From the NCBI GenBank assembly GCA_023460175.1, contig JAEWRC010000140.1, positions 1 through 47,039 of the forward strand: DNA of 47,039 bases, read 5' to 3'. Shown in pieces: positions 25,258 to 32,743 of this stretch. The position numbers and the translations under genes are program-made. Position 1 is the first letter of the stretch; each line of letters begins with the position of its first letter. The notes under the pieces were generated by a model that made no database searches, was not told the origin of the DNA, and saw only the letters and a list, made by a program, of their open reading frames with translations. The stretch comes from Actinomycetes bacterium. GTDB lineage: Bacteria > Actinomycetota > Actinomycetes > Mycobacteriales > Mycobacteriaceae.

Positions 25258-25863
25258 CTAGGGCAGGCCGGCGAGGAAGTCCTGGGTCTCCTGCCAGGTG
25301 GGCAGCAGCCCGGCGGCCTTGACCTCGGCGAGGCTGGGCGCGGCCGCATCGCGCTCGGAGATGACCCGACTGGTGCCGAAAACCGTGTCCGGCCAGTCGA
25401 TTCCGATCTCGGGGTCGGTGGGGGAGATGGTGTGCTCGCGCTGCGGGTCGTAGCCCGCCGAGCACAGGTACATCACCGTGGAGTCGTCCTCGAGCGCCAG
25501 GAAACCGTGCGCCAGGCCCTCGGACAGGTAGATCGAGTTGCGGGTCTGCTCGTCGAGGCGCACCGCGTCCCACTGCCCGTAGGTGGCCGAACCCACCCGC
25601 ACGTCGACGACCACGTCGAACACCGCGCCGCGCACGCACGTCACGTACTTGGCCTGACTCGGCGGCAGCTGGGCGAAGTGCAGTCCGCGCAGCACGCCGG
25701 CCGAGGACACCGAGCAATTGGCCTGCCGCAGATCGAACCGGTGCCCGGCGAATTCGGTGAACTCGGCATCGGTGAACCATTCGAAGAAGGTGCCGCGCGC
25801 ATCGGAGTGCAGCGCCGGGGTGATCTCGTAGGAGCCCGGGATCTTCAGTTCGCGAAAGGCCAT
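25258..25863 (-). CDS. rmlC: dTDP-4-dehydrorhamnose 3,5-epimerase
   Basis: Third step of dTDP-L-rhamnose synthesis, needed for the mycobacterial arabinogalactan linker. The 201-residue cupin has catalytic His62 in GVLRGLHFAQLPPSQAKYVT, the strand motif VFDVVVDVRVGSATYGQW and conserved tyrosines in VMYLCSAGYDPQREH. Length is like M. tuberculosis RmlC (Rv3465). The ATG is one base after the rmlB stop, so translation is coupled. Last gene of the minus-strand run. Confidence 0.95.
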   Translation of the reverse strand: MAFRELKIPGSYEITPALHSDARGTFFEWFTDAEFTEFAGHRFDLRQANCSVSSAGVLRGLHFAQLPPSQAKYVTCVRGAVFDVVVDVRVGSATYGQWDAVRLDEQTRNSIYLSEGLAHGFLALEDDSTVMYLCSAGYDPQREHTISPTDPEIGIDWPDTVFGTSRVISERDAAAPSLAEVKAAGLLPTWQETQDFLAGLP

Positions 25864-25864
25864 C

Positions 25865-26860
25865 TCACTGTCCCCGCTTTGCGTATCGGTCTTCCACGGC
25901 GTCCTTGAGCGGGGACCACCACTCGGGGTTGTTTCGATACCAGTCGATGGTCTCGCGCAGCGCGTCGTCGAAGTCGGTGTGCGCCGGCGCCCAGCCCAGC
26001 TCGTCGCGCAGCACCGTCGGGTCGATCGCGTAGCGCAGGTCGTGGCCCGCGCGGTCGGTGACGTGCTCGAAGTCGTCCGGATCGCGGCCCATCAGCCGCA
26101 GGATCGCCTGCAGCACAGTGATATTGGAGAGCTCGTTGGACGCGCCAATCAGGTAGGTGCGGCCCATCCCGCCCTGCTCCAGGATGCGGCGCACCGCGCT
26201 GTTGTGGTCGTCGACGTGGATCCAGTCCCGCACGTTGGCGCCGGCGCCGTACAGCTTGGGCCGCCGGCCGGTCAGGATGTTGGTGACCTGCCGCGGGATG
26301 AACTTCTCCACATGCTGGTAGGGCCCGAAGTTGTTGGAGCAGTTGGAGATCGTGGCGCGCACCCCATAGGACCGCACCCAGGCGCGCACCAGCATGTCGG
26401 CGCCGGCCTTGGAGGCCGAGTACGGGCTCGACGGGTTGTACGGGGTGGTCTCGGTGAACCGCTCGGAGCCCTCGAGGTCCAGGTCGCCGTACACCTCGTC
26501 GGTGGAGATGTGGTGCAACCGCACACCGTGCTTGCGCACGGCCTCGAGCAGCGTGAACGTGCCCATGACGTTGGAGTGCAGGAACGGGCTGGGATCGGAG
26601 AGCGCGTTGTCCACATGGGTTTCGGCGGCGAAATGCACCACGGCATCGCAGGCCGAGACCAGCTTGTCCACCAGCGCCGCGTCGGCGACATCGCCCTCGA
26701 CCAGTTCGACCGCGTCCTCGACCGGGGCCAGCGCGGTTCGACTGCCCGCGTAGGTCAGCGCATCGAGCACGGTGATCTCGTCCTCGGGATGTTCGCGCAC
26801 GGTGCTCTGAACGAAGTTGGCGCCGATGAAACCCGCACCCCCGGTGACCAGCAGCCGCAT
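25865..26860 (-). CDS. rmlB: dTDP-glucose 4,6-dehydratase
   Basis: Second step of dTDP-L-rhamnose synthesis. The 331-residue short-chain dehydrogenase-like enzyme starts MRLLVTGGAGFIGANFVQST (NAD-binding GGAGFIG) and has the catalytic triad segment STDEVYG (Thr120, Asp121, Glu122) and YSASK (Tyr147, Lys151). Length equals that of M. tuberculosis RmlB (Rv3464). A longer frame extends into the preceding gene without homology. It begins 23 bases after the LLM gene. Confidence 0.96.
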   Translation of the reverse strand: MRLLVTGGAGFIGANFVQSTVREHPEDEITVLDALTYAGSRTALAPVEDAVELVEGDVADAALVDKLVSACDAVVHFAAETHVDNALSDPSPFLHSNVMGTFTLLEAVRKHGVRLHHISTDEVYGDLDLEGSERFTETTPYNPSSPYSASKAGADMLVRAWVRSYGVRATISNCSNNFGPYQHVEKFIPRQVTNILTGRRPKLYGAGANVRDWIHVDDHNSAVRRILEQGGMGRTYLIGASNELSNITVLQAILRLMGRDPDDFEHVTDRAGHDLRYAIDPTVLRDELGWAPAHTDFDDALRETIDWYRNNPEWWSPLKDAVEDRYAKRGQ

Positions 26861-26883
26861 GACTGGAAACCCTACCTGGGGCC

Positions 26884-27741
26884 TCAGCTTCGGGCCGTGA
26901 GGCCCAGCGGCCCGGCCAGGTCGGACAGAGTCGGCAGCAGGTCGTCGGGCTCGCCGAGCACCTGGATGGTGACGTGATCGGCGCCGAGTTCCAGATGTTC
27001 GGTGAGGCGCGCGGCGATGGCGTCGGGGGTGCCGTGGGCCACGACCGCGTCGATCAGCCGGTCGGCGCCGGGGCTGGCGATCTCCTCGGCGGTGAAGCCG
27101 AGCCGGCGCCAGTTGTTCACGTAGTTCGACAGCCCCAGGTAGAAGTCGACCGTCTGGCGGCCCAGTTCGCGGGCCTGCGTGGCATCGCGGGTCAGGACAA
27201 CCTTGTGCTCGGGGGCGAGGAAGACGCTGTTGCCGATGGTCCCGCGGGCGCTGGCGGTGTGCTCGGGGGTGGTCAGGTACGGATGCGCCCCGGCGCTGCG
27301 CTGCGCCGACAGTGCCAACACCTTCGGGCCGAGCGCGGCGATGACCCGCCGGCTGGTCGGCACGGTCTTGGCGTCCAGGGCGTCGAGATAGCTCACCAGG
27401 GCGTCCAGCGGCTTGGTGTACTGATCGGTGTGCTCGGGATGGCCCACCCCGATACCCAGCAGGAACCGTCCGGGGTAGGCCTTTTCGATGCGGTGATAGG
27501 AGTCGGCGACCTCGTCGGCCGGGGCCGTCCAGATGTTGATGATGCCGGTGGCCACCTGCAGGCTGTCGGTGGCCGCCAGGATTGGCTCGACGAACCCGAG
27601 ATCGGCCGCCGGCGAACCACCCACCCACAGCGCGCCGTAGCCGAGCTTCTCGATCTCGACGGCGGTCTCCGGGCTGACGGGACCGAAGGTCCAAACGCCG
27701 TAGCGGCCGAGGTCGGGCTTGAGCGAAACTGCGTCGGTCAT
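26884..27741 (-). CDS. LLM-class F420-dependent oxidoreductase (copy A)
   Basis: A 285-residue TIM-barrel protein of the luciferase-like monooxygenase superfamily, F420-type branch (Rv3463-like). Characteristic parts: GYGALWVGGSPAADLGFVEP, VATGIINIWTAPADEVADSY and AYPGRFLLGIGVGHPEHT. The physiological substrate is unknown. It is about two-thirds identical by eye to the neighbouring copy B, so the pair is a tandem duplication. ATG at 27741, 20 bases after copy B; rmlB follows by 23 bases. Confidence 0.88.
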   Translation of the reverse strand: MTDAVSLKPDLGRYGVWTFGPVSPETAVEIEKLGYGALWVGGSPAADLGFVEPILAATDSLQVATGIINIWTAPADEVADSYHRIEKAYPGRFLLGIGVGHPEHTDQYTKPLDALVSYLDALDAKTVPTSRRVIAALGPKVLALSAQRSAGAHPYLTTPEHTASARGTIGNSVFLAPEHKVVLTRDATQARELGRQTVDFYLGLSNYVNNWRRLGFTAEEIASPGADRLIDAVVAHGTPDAIAARLTEHLELGADHVTIQVLGEPDDLLPTLSDLAGPLGLTARS

Positions 27742-27761
27742 CGGGTGTCCATTCCGTGTCG

Positions 27762-28619
27762 CTAGGCGGCGCCGGCGGTCAGACCCAACGGGCCGGCCAG
27801 TTCGGCAAGGGCGGGTATCAGCTTGTCAGCTCGGGTCAACACCTGCACGGGCACGTGGTCGGCGCCGGCGGTGCGATGCTCCTGCAGGCGCGCCGCGACC
27901 TGCTCGGCGGTGCCGTGGGCGATGAGCGCGTCGACCAGCGCGTCGCTGCCCGGTTTCGCCACGTCGGCGTCGGTGAAGCCGAGTCGTTTCCAGTTGTTCC
28001 GGTAGTTCTGCAGGCCCAGGTAGATGTCGAGCATCTTGCGTCCGGCCGTGCGGGCCTGGTCCGGGTCGGTGCTCAGGACCGCCTTGTGTTCGGGCGCCAG
28101 GAACGCGTCGGACCCGAGCACCTCGTGGGCGCGCGCCGTGTGTTCGGGGGTGGTCAGGTAGGGGTGGGCGCCGGCGCTGCGCTGCCCCGACAACGCGAGT
28201 ACCCGCGGACCGAGCGCGGCAACCACCCGGCGGTGCGGGGGCACCCCGTGCCGGTCGAGTTCGTCCAGGTAGGCCACCAGCGCGTCGTAGGGCTTCTGGT
28301 ACTCCGTCTGCGCCTCGGGGTGGCCGGCCCCGATGCCGAGCAGGAAGCGCCCGGGGTAGGCAGCGTCGATGCGGTGGAAGGACTCGGCGATCCCGGCGGC
28401 CGGCGCGGTCCAGATGTTGACGATGCCGGTGGCCAGCTGTAGCCGGTCGGTCGCCCGCAGGATCGGCTCCACCCAGTCCAGGTCGGCGGGCGGGGACCCG
28501 CCGGCCCACAGGGCCCCGTAGCCGAGGGCCTCGATCTCGCGGAGTTGTTCGTCGCTGAACTGCTGCCACTGGGCGTAATGGCCGAAGACGCCGAAGGCAC
28601 CGAGATCTGGGGAAGTCAT
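27762..28619 (-). CDS. LLM-class F420-dependent oxidoreductase (copy B)
   Basis: 285 residues from the ATG at 28619 (MTSPDLGAFGVFGHYAQWQQ…), the same length as copy A. It shares GYGALWAGGSPPADLDWVEP, LATGIVNIWTAPAAGIAESF and FLLGIGAGHPEAQTEYQKPY. It differs at the N-terminus and in the acceptor-site helices. A TTG start four codons upstream is possible. First gene of a four-gene minus-strand run with copy A, rmlB and rmlC, divergent from infA. No clear ribosome-binding site. Confidence 0.87.
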   Translation of the reverse strand: MTSPDLGAFGVFGHYAQWQQFSDEQLREIEALGYGALWAGGSPPADLDWVEPILRATDRLQLATGIVNIWTAPAAGIAESFHRIDAAYPGRFLLGIGAGHPEAQTEYQKPYDALVAYLDELDRHGVPPHRRVVAALGPRVLALSGQRSAGAHPYLTTPEHTARAHEVLGSDAFLAPEHKAVLSTDPDQARTAGRKMLDIYLGLQNYRNNWKRLGFTDADVAKPGSDALVDALIAHGTAEQVAARLQEHRTAGADHVPVQVLTRADKLIPALAELAGPLGLTAGAA

Positions 28620-28714
28620 GTCCGAGGACAACCCGGGGATCCGGCCGGACTATTCCGCGACGGGTGCGAGCGGATCCGGCTGCGCCGCCGGCGCCCGGTC
28701 CTGGTGCGCGAGTT

Positions 28715-28743
28715 TTGGCACCTGGGCACCGAGCGGGTATCGT
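28715..28743 (+). promoter_or_regulatory. Strong SigA-type promoter upstream of infA
   Basis: TTGGCA (28715-28720), a 17-base spacer and TATCGT (28738-28743) make the best promoter match in the window. Predicted start near 28750 gives a leader of about 184 bases. The leader contains CTGGAA-T-TTCCAG (28797-28809), a near-perfect palindrome. Its last 80 bases are unusually AT-rich for this genome. The 314-base gap 28620-28933 holds these elements and no gene I can support. Confidence 0.65.
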
Positions 28744-28933
28744 GGACCAACGGTGCGGCCACCGCGCCGACTTCTCGCGTGCTTTCTCCTGCCGTGCTGG
28801 AATTTCCAGGGGCGGATTTTCACGTTTATCGTAGTCGCAGCTGTGGCTGTGCCCACCTGGGCGCAAACGAAGTTAAGTACATACGAAACCGACATAGTTA
28901 CGAAACACCAGACGACAGGATCGCCAAGAAGTT

Positions 28934-29155
28934 ATGGCCAAGAAAGACGGTGCCATTGAGGTCGAGGGCCGCGTGGTCGAGCCTCTGCCCAATGCGATGT
29001 TCCGCATTGAGCTGGAGAACGGACACAAGGTGCTCGCGCACATCAGCGGCAAGATGCGGCAGCACTACATCCGCATCCTCCCTGAGGACCGCGTCGTAGT
29101 GGAGCTCTCTCCCTACGACCTGTCCCGCGGCCGCATTGTGTACCGCTACAAGTAA
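28934..29155 (+). CDS. infA: Translation initiation factor IF-1
   Basis: Binds the 30S A site during initiation. The 73-residue OB-fold protein [20 protein letters not shown]… ends [18 protein letters not shown] and has the full family length. First gene of the infA-rpmJ-rpsM-rpsK-rpsD-rpoA-rplQ cluster. Its stop is 51 bases before rpmJ. Confidence 0.98.
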
Positions 29156-29206
29156 GCCGCCCCGCAATACCACCCCCGTACGAACAGAGAACAGGATCGA
29201 ACAGCC

Positions 29207-29320
29207 GTGAAGGTGAACCCGAGCGTCAAGCCGATCTGCGACAAGTGCAGGGTGATCCGCCGGCATGGGCGGGTCATGGTGATCTGCTCCGATCCTCGCC
29301 ACAAGCAGAGGCAGGGCTAG
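29207..29320 (+). CDS. rpmJ: 50S ribosomal protein L36
   Basis: A 37-residue product read from GTG at 29207: [20 protein letters not shown], then [17 protein letters not shown] and stop. The zinc ligands Cys11, Cys14, Cys27 and His32 are all present, so it is the C+ form. Its place directly after infA is universal in this cluster. Confidence 0.95.
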
Positions 29321-29507
29321 TCCGGATCAGTCCGGGGCTCTACCGGAGCCGGTACACCGGCCGTCGCAGCACCACAACTTAATGCAGACCTCCCAGCGCC
29401 ACTGAGCAGATTGGCTGCTCATCACGTCCGGTACGGAGGCCGGACCCCACCAGCAGGTGGGAACGGACTGGGAACAGACCTCCGCATAGAAGAAGGAACA
29501 CACCACT
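29321..29507 (+). promoter_or_regulatory. Structured leader of the rpsM-rpsK-rpsD-rpoA genes
   Basis: The 187 bases between rpmJ and rpsM contain several simple hairpins: GGCTC/GAGCC (29336-29350), which competes with CCGGT/ACCGG (29349-29360); GAGCAG/CTGCTC (29404-29420); GTCCGG/CCGGAC (29426-29445); and CCCACC/GGTGGG (29446-29461). A purine-rich AGAAGGA ribosome-binding site precedes the rpsM GTG. In E. coli the leader of this operon is the target of autoregulation by S4. No known leader family can be assigned from this sequence. Confidence 0.45.
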
Positions 29508-29882
29508 GTGGCACGTCTAGTGGGCGTCGACCTCCCGCGCGACAAGCGCATGGAGATCGCGCTGACCTACATCTACGGCGTAGGCCGTACCCGCTCCCAG
29601 GAGATCTTGGCTGCGACCGGTATCGACCGGGATCTGCGCACCAAGGACCTGACCGATGACCAGCTGACCCAGCTGCGCGACTACATCGAGGGCAACCTCA
29701 AGGTGGAGGGCGATCTGCGCCGCGAGGTGCAGGCCGATATCCGCCGCAAGATCGAGATCGGCTGCTACCAGGGCCTGCGGCACCGTCGCGGCCTGCCGGT
29801 GCGCGGCCAGCGGACCAAGACCAATGCGCGCACCCGCAAGGGCCCCAAGCGCACCATTGCCGGCAAGAAGAAGGCCAGGTAA
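29508..29882 (+). CDS. rpsM: 30S ribosomal protein S13
   Basis: S13 is in the small-subunit head and contacts P-site tRNA and intersubunit bridges. The 124 residues start MARLVGVDLPRDKRMEIALT, contain the helix-two-turn-helix region and the conserved CYQGLRHRRGLPVRGQRTKT, and end in a basic tail (RTIAGKKKAR). GTG start with AGAAGGA upstream. rpsK follows after six bases. Confidence 0.98.
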   Translation: MARLVGVDLPRDKRMEIALTYIYGVGRTRSQEILAATGIDRDLRTKDLTDDQLTQLRDYIEGNLKVEGDLRREVQADIRRKIEIGCYQGLRHRRGLPVRGQRTKTNARTRKGPKRTIAGKKKAR

Positions 29883-29888
29883 CCCCCG

Positions 29889-30305
29889 ATGGCAACAGCG
29901 AAGAAGGCGGCAGCCGGGCCCAAGAAGGGCAAGACCACCCGTCGCCGGGACAAGAAGAACGTCCCGCACGGCGCCGCTCACATCAAGAGCACGTTCAACA
30001 ACACGATCGTCTCGATCACCGATCCGCAGGGCAACGTCATCGCCTGGGCGTCCTCGGGCCACGTCGGCTTCAAGGGGTCGCGCAAGTCGACCCCGTTCGC
30101 CGCGCAGCTGGCGGCCGAGAACGCCGCCCGCAAGGCGCAGGAGCACGGCGTGAAGAAGGTCGACGTGTTCGTCAAGGGCCCGGGCTCGGGCCGCGAGACC
30201 GCGATCCGTTCGCTGCAGGCCGCCGGCCTCGAGGTCGGCGTCATTTCCGATGTCACGCCGCAGCCGCACAACGGCTGCCGTCCGCCCAAGCGGCGCCGGG
30301 TCTAG
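29889..30305 (+). CDS. rpsK: 30S ribosomal protein S11
   Basis: S11 lies on the platform and forms part of the E-site mRNA path. The 138-residue protein has a mycobacterial Lys/Ala-rich start and then the conserved NVPHGAAHIKSTFNNTIVSI, GFKGSRKSTPFAAQ and C-terminal DVTPQPHNGCRPPKRRRV. Length is typical. It begins six bases after rpsM. Confidence 0.98.
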   Translation: MATAKKAAAGPKKGKTTRRRDKKNVPHGAAHIKSTFNNTIVSITDPQGNVIAWASSGHVGFKGSRKSTPFAAQLAAENAARKAQEHGVKKVDVFVKGPGSGRETAIRSLQAAGLEVGVISDVTPQPHNGCRPPKRRRV

Positions 30306-30322
30306 GGAAGAGGATTTAGACA

Positions 30323-30928
30323 ATGGCTCGTTACACAGGACCCGTGACCCGCAAGTCGCGCCGCCTCGGCGTCGACCTGGTGGGCGGCGATCAGTCGTTC
30401 GAGAAGCGCCCCTACCCGCCCGGCCAGCACGGCCGCGCGCGGATCAAGGAGAGCGAATACCGGCTGCAGCTGCAGGAGAAGCAGAAGGCTCGCTTCACCT
30501 ACGGCGTGATGGAGAAGCAGTTCCGCGGTTACTACGAGGAGGCCCAGCGCCGCGCCGGCAAGACCGGTGAGGAGCTGCTGCAGATCCTGGAGAGCCGGTT
30601 GGACAACGTCGTGTACCGCGCCGGTCTGGCGCGTACCCGCCGGATGGCCCGCCAGCTCGTCAGCCACGGCCACTTCACCGTCAACGGTGTGCGCGTCGAC
30701 GTCCCCAGCTACCGGGTGTCGCAGTACGACATCATCGACGTGCGGGACAAGTCGCTGAACACCGTGCCGTTCCAGATCGCCCGTGAGACCTCGGGTGAGC
30801 GCCCGATCCCGTCCTGGCTGCAGGTCGTGGGCGAGCGGCAGCGCATCCTCGTCCACCAGCTGCCGGAGCGGGCACAGATCGACGTGCCGCTCGCCGAGCA
30901 GCTGATCGTCGAGTTCTACTCGAAGTAA
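30323..30928 (+). CDS. rpsD: 30S ribosomal protein S4
   Basis: Primary assembly protein of the 5' domain of 16S rRNA. The 201 residues start MARYTGPVTRKSRRLGVDLV and include the S4 RNA-binding domain (RLDNVVYRAGLARTRRMARQ, LVSHGHFTVNGVRVDVPSY) and the end LPERAQIDVPLAEQLIVEFY. No zinc-binding Cys cluster is present at the N-terminus. In many bacteria S4 represses its own operon. It starts 17 bases after rpsK. Confidence 0.98.
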   Translation: MARYTGPVTRKSRRLGVDLVGGDQSFEKRPYPPGQHGRARIKESEYRLQLQEKQKARFTYGVMEKQFRGYYEEAQRRAGKTGEELLQILESRLDNVVYRAGLARTRRMARQLVSHGHFTVNGVRVDVPSYRVSQYDIIDVRDKSLNTVPFQIARETSGERPIPSWLQVVGERQRILVHQLPERAQIDVPLAEQLIVEFYSK

Positions 30929-30934
30929 GAGATG

Positions 30935-30960
30935 GGTCGTCGGTAAACCGGCCGGCGACC
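30935..30960 (+). other. Hairpin between rpsD and rpoA
   Basis: GGTCGTCGG (30935-30943) pairs with CCGGCGACC (30952-30960) through nine base pairs including one G-U, with an 8-base loop. It lies six bases after the rpsD stop and has no T-tract. It could be an attenuator or processing site that sets the ratio between ribosomal proteins and RNA polymerase alpha. Confidence 0.5.
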
Positions 30961-31008
30961 ACCTAACGGCATCAAATAGCGGGTGCCGAGAAGGAGAAAA
31001 GAAACACC

Positions 31009-32061
31009 ATGCTGATTTCTCAGCGTCCCACCCTGAGCGAAGAGGTCATCGCCGAGGACCGCGCCCAGTTCGTCATCGAACCGCTGGAGCCGGGGTTCGG
31101 TTACACCCTTGGCAATTCGCTGCGGCGCACGCTGCTGTCGTCCATCCCGGGCGCGGCGGTCACCAGCATCCGCATCGACGGCGTGCTGCACGAGTTCACC
31201 ACCGTCCCCGGGGTCAAGGAAGACGTCACCGACATCATCCTGAACCTCAAGGGCCTGGTCGTGTCCTCCGAGGAGGACGAGCCGGTCACCATGTACCTGC
31301 GCAAGCAGGGCCCGGGTGAGGTCACCGCGGGCGACATCGTCCCGCCGGCCGGTGTCACCGTGCACAACCCGGACATGCACATCGCGACCCTCAACGACAA
31401 GGGCAAGCTCGAGGTCGAGCTGGTCGTCGAGCGGGGCCGCGGCTACGTGCCCGCCGTGCAGAACAAGGCCTCCGGCGCCGAGATCGGCCGCATCCCGGTC
31501 GACTCGATCTACTCGCCGGTGCTCAAGGTCACCTACAAGGTGGAGGCCACGCGTGTCGAGCAGCGGACCGACTTCGACAAGCTGATCCTCGACGTCGAGA
31601 CCAAGAACTCGATCAGCCCGCGCGACGCGCTCGCGTCGGCCGGCAAGACCCTGGTCGAACTGTTCGGTCTGGCACGGGAACTCAACGTCGAGGCCGAGGG
31701 CATCGAGATCGGGCCGTCGCCGGCCGAGGCGGACCACATCGCCAGCTTCGCGCTGCCGATCGACGATCTGGACCTCACCGTCCGCTCGTACAACTGCCTC
31801 AAGCGCGAGGGTGTGCACACGGTGGGCGAGCTCGTGGCCCGCACGGAGTCCGACCTGCTGGACATCCGTAACTTCGGTCAGAAGTCGATCGACGAGGTGA
31901 AGATCAAGCTGCATCAGCTGGGTCTGTCGCTCAAGGACAGCCCGGCCACCTTCGACCCGTCCGAGGTCGCCGGCTACGACGTGGCCACCGGAACCTGGAA
32001 CAGCGAAGCCGGTTACGAACCGGAAGACACCCAGGACTACGCCGAAACCGAGCAGCTCTAA
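31009..32061 (+). CDS. rpoA: DNA-directed RNA polymerase subunit alpha
   Basis: The 350-residue protein has the alpha N-terminal dimerisation domain at about 1-230 (GFGYTLGNSLRRTLLSSIPG) and the C-terminal DNA-binding domain at about 255-320 (YNCLKREGVHTVGELVARTE, then RNFGQKSIDEVKIKLHQLGL). The acidic C-terminal tail is typical of actinobacteria. GAAGGAG lies upstream of the ATG. It is 80 bases downstream of rpsD with a hairpin in between. Confidence 0.98.
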   Translation: MLISQRPTLSEEVIAEDRAQFVIEPLEPGFGYTLGNSLRRTLLSSIPGAAVTSIRIDGVLHEFTTVPGVKEDVTDIILNLKGLVVSSEEDEPVTMYLRKQGPGEVTAGDIVPPAGVTVHNPDMHIATLNDKGKLEVELVVERGRGYVPAVQNKASGAEIGRIPVDSIYSPVLKVTYKVEATRVEQRTDFDKLILDVETKNSISPRDALASAGKTLVELFGLARELNVEAEGIEIGPSPAEADHIASFALPIDDLDLTVRSYNCLKREGVHTVGELVARTESDLLDIRNFGQKSIDEVKIKLHQLGLSLKDSPATFDPSEVAGYDVATGTWNSEAGYEPEDTQDYAETEQL

Positions 32062-32073
32062 AGAACAACCGTC

Positions 32074-32099
32074 CCGGCCCTACCTGATACGGGGGCCGG
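32074..32099 (+). other. Hairpin between rpoA and rplQ
   Basis: CCGGCCC (32074-32080) and GGGCCGG (32093-32099) can pair across a 12-base loop. It lies 12 bases after the rpoA stop with no T-tract. It may be an attenuation or processing signal inside the operon; it is too short to be sure. Confidence 0.4.
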
Positions 32100-32121
32100 C
32101 CCCATTGAGGAGATAGTCGCA

Positions 32122-32691
32122 ATGCCCAAGCCCACCAAGGGCCCTCGCCTCGGCGGGTCGTCCTCGCACCAGAAGGCGCTGCTGGCCAACCTGGCCACCT
32201 CGCTCTTCGAGCACGGCCGGATCAAGACGACCGAGCCGAAGGCGCGGGCGTTGCGGCCGTACGCGGAGAAGCTGATCACCCACGCCAAGAAGGGCACGCT
32301 GCACAACCGGCGTGAGGTGATGAAGAAGATCCGCGACAAGGACGTCGTGCACAGCCTGTTCGCCGAGATCGCGCCGTTCTACGCCGATCGTGAGGGCGGC
32401 TACCTGCGCATCATCAAGGTCGAGAACCGCAAGGGCGACAACGCGCCCATGGCGGTCATCGAGCTGGTGCGCGAGAAGACCGTCACCGACGAGGCCAACC
32501 GGGCCCGCCGGGCCGCGGCCTCGCAGGCCAAGGCCGAGCAGCCGGTTGCCGCCGCGGCGGCCCCGCAGGCCGCCGTCGAGCCGGAGGCGACCGAGGGTCC
32601 CACCGCCGACGACGTCACCGCGGCTCCCGAGGCCGAGGCGACCGAGGCCACCGAGTCCGAGGCTCCCGCCGAGGATGACGCTGCCAAGTAG
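32122..32691 (+). CDS. rplQ: 50S ribosomal protein L17
   Basis: L17 lies near the tunnel exit. The conserved domain (about residues 1-118) begins MPKPTKGPRLGGSSSHQKAL and contains EHGRIKTTEPKARALRPYAE, LITHAKKGTLHNRREV and YLRIIKVENRKGDNAPM. After it comes an approximately 65-residue Ala/Glu-rich acidic tail (…ESEAPAEDDAAK) characteristic of mycobacterial L17. GAGGAG precedes the ATG. Last ribosomal gene of the operon. Confidence 0.97.
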   Translation: MPKPTKGPRLGGSSSHQKALLANLATSLFEHGRIKTTEPKARALRPYAEKLITHAKKGTLHNRREVMKKIRDKDVVHSLFAEIAPFYADREGGYLRIIKVENRKGDNAPMAVIELVREKTVTDEANRARRAAASQAKAEQPVAAAAAPQAAVEPEATEGPTADDVTAAPEAEATEATESEAPAEDDAAK

Positions 32692-32701
32692 CGAAGACGC
32701 C

Positions 32702-32743
32702 ACGAACATGCCCGCCATCGACTCCGGTGGCGGGCATGTTCGT
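32702..32743 (+). other. 15-bp perfect hairpin between rplQ and truA
   Basis: The arms 32702-32716 (ACGAACATGCCCGCC) and 32729-32743 are exact reverse complements, with a 12-base loop. The structure starts 10 bases after the rplQ stop and would be very stable. It lacks a T-tract. It covers the likely truA ATG at 32708, so it would lower truA translation, or it may act as a factor-dependent terminator for the ribosomal operon. Confidence 0.75.
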
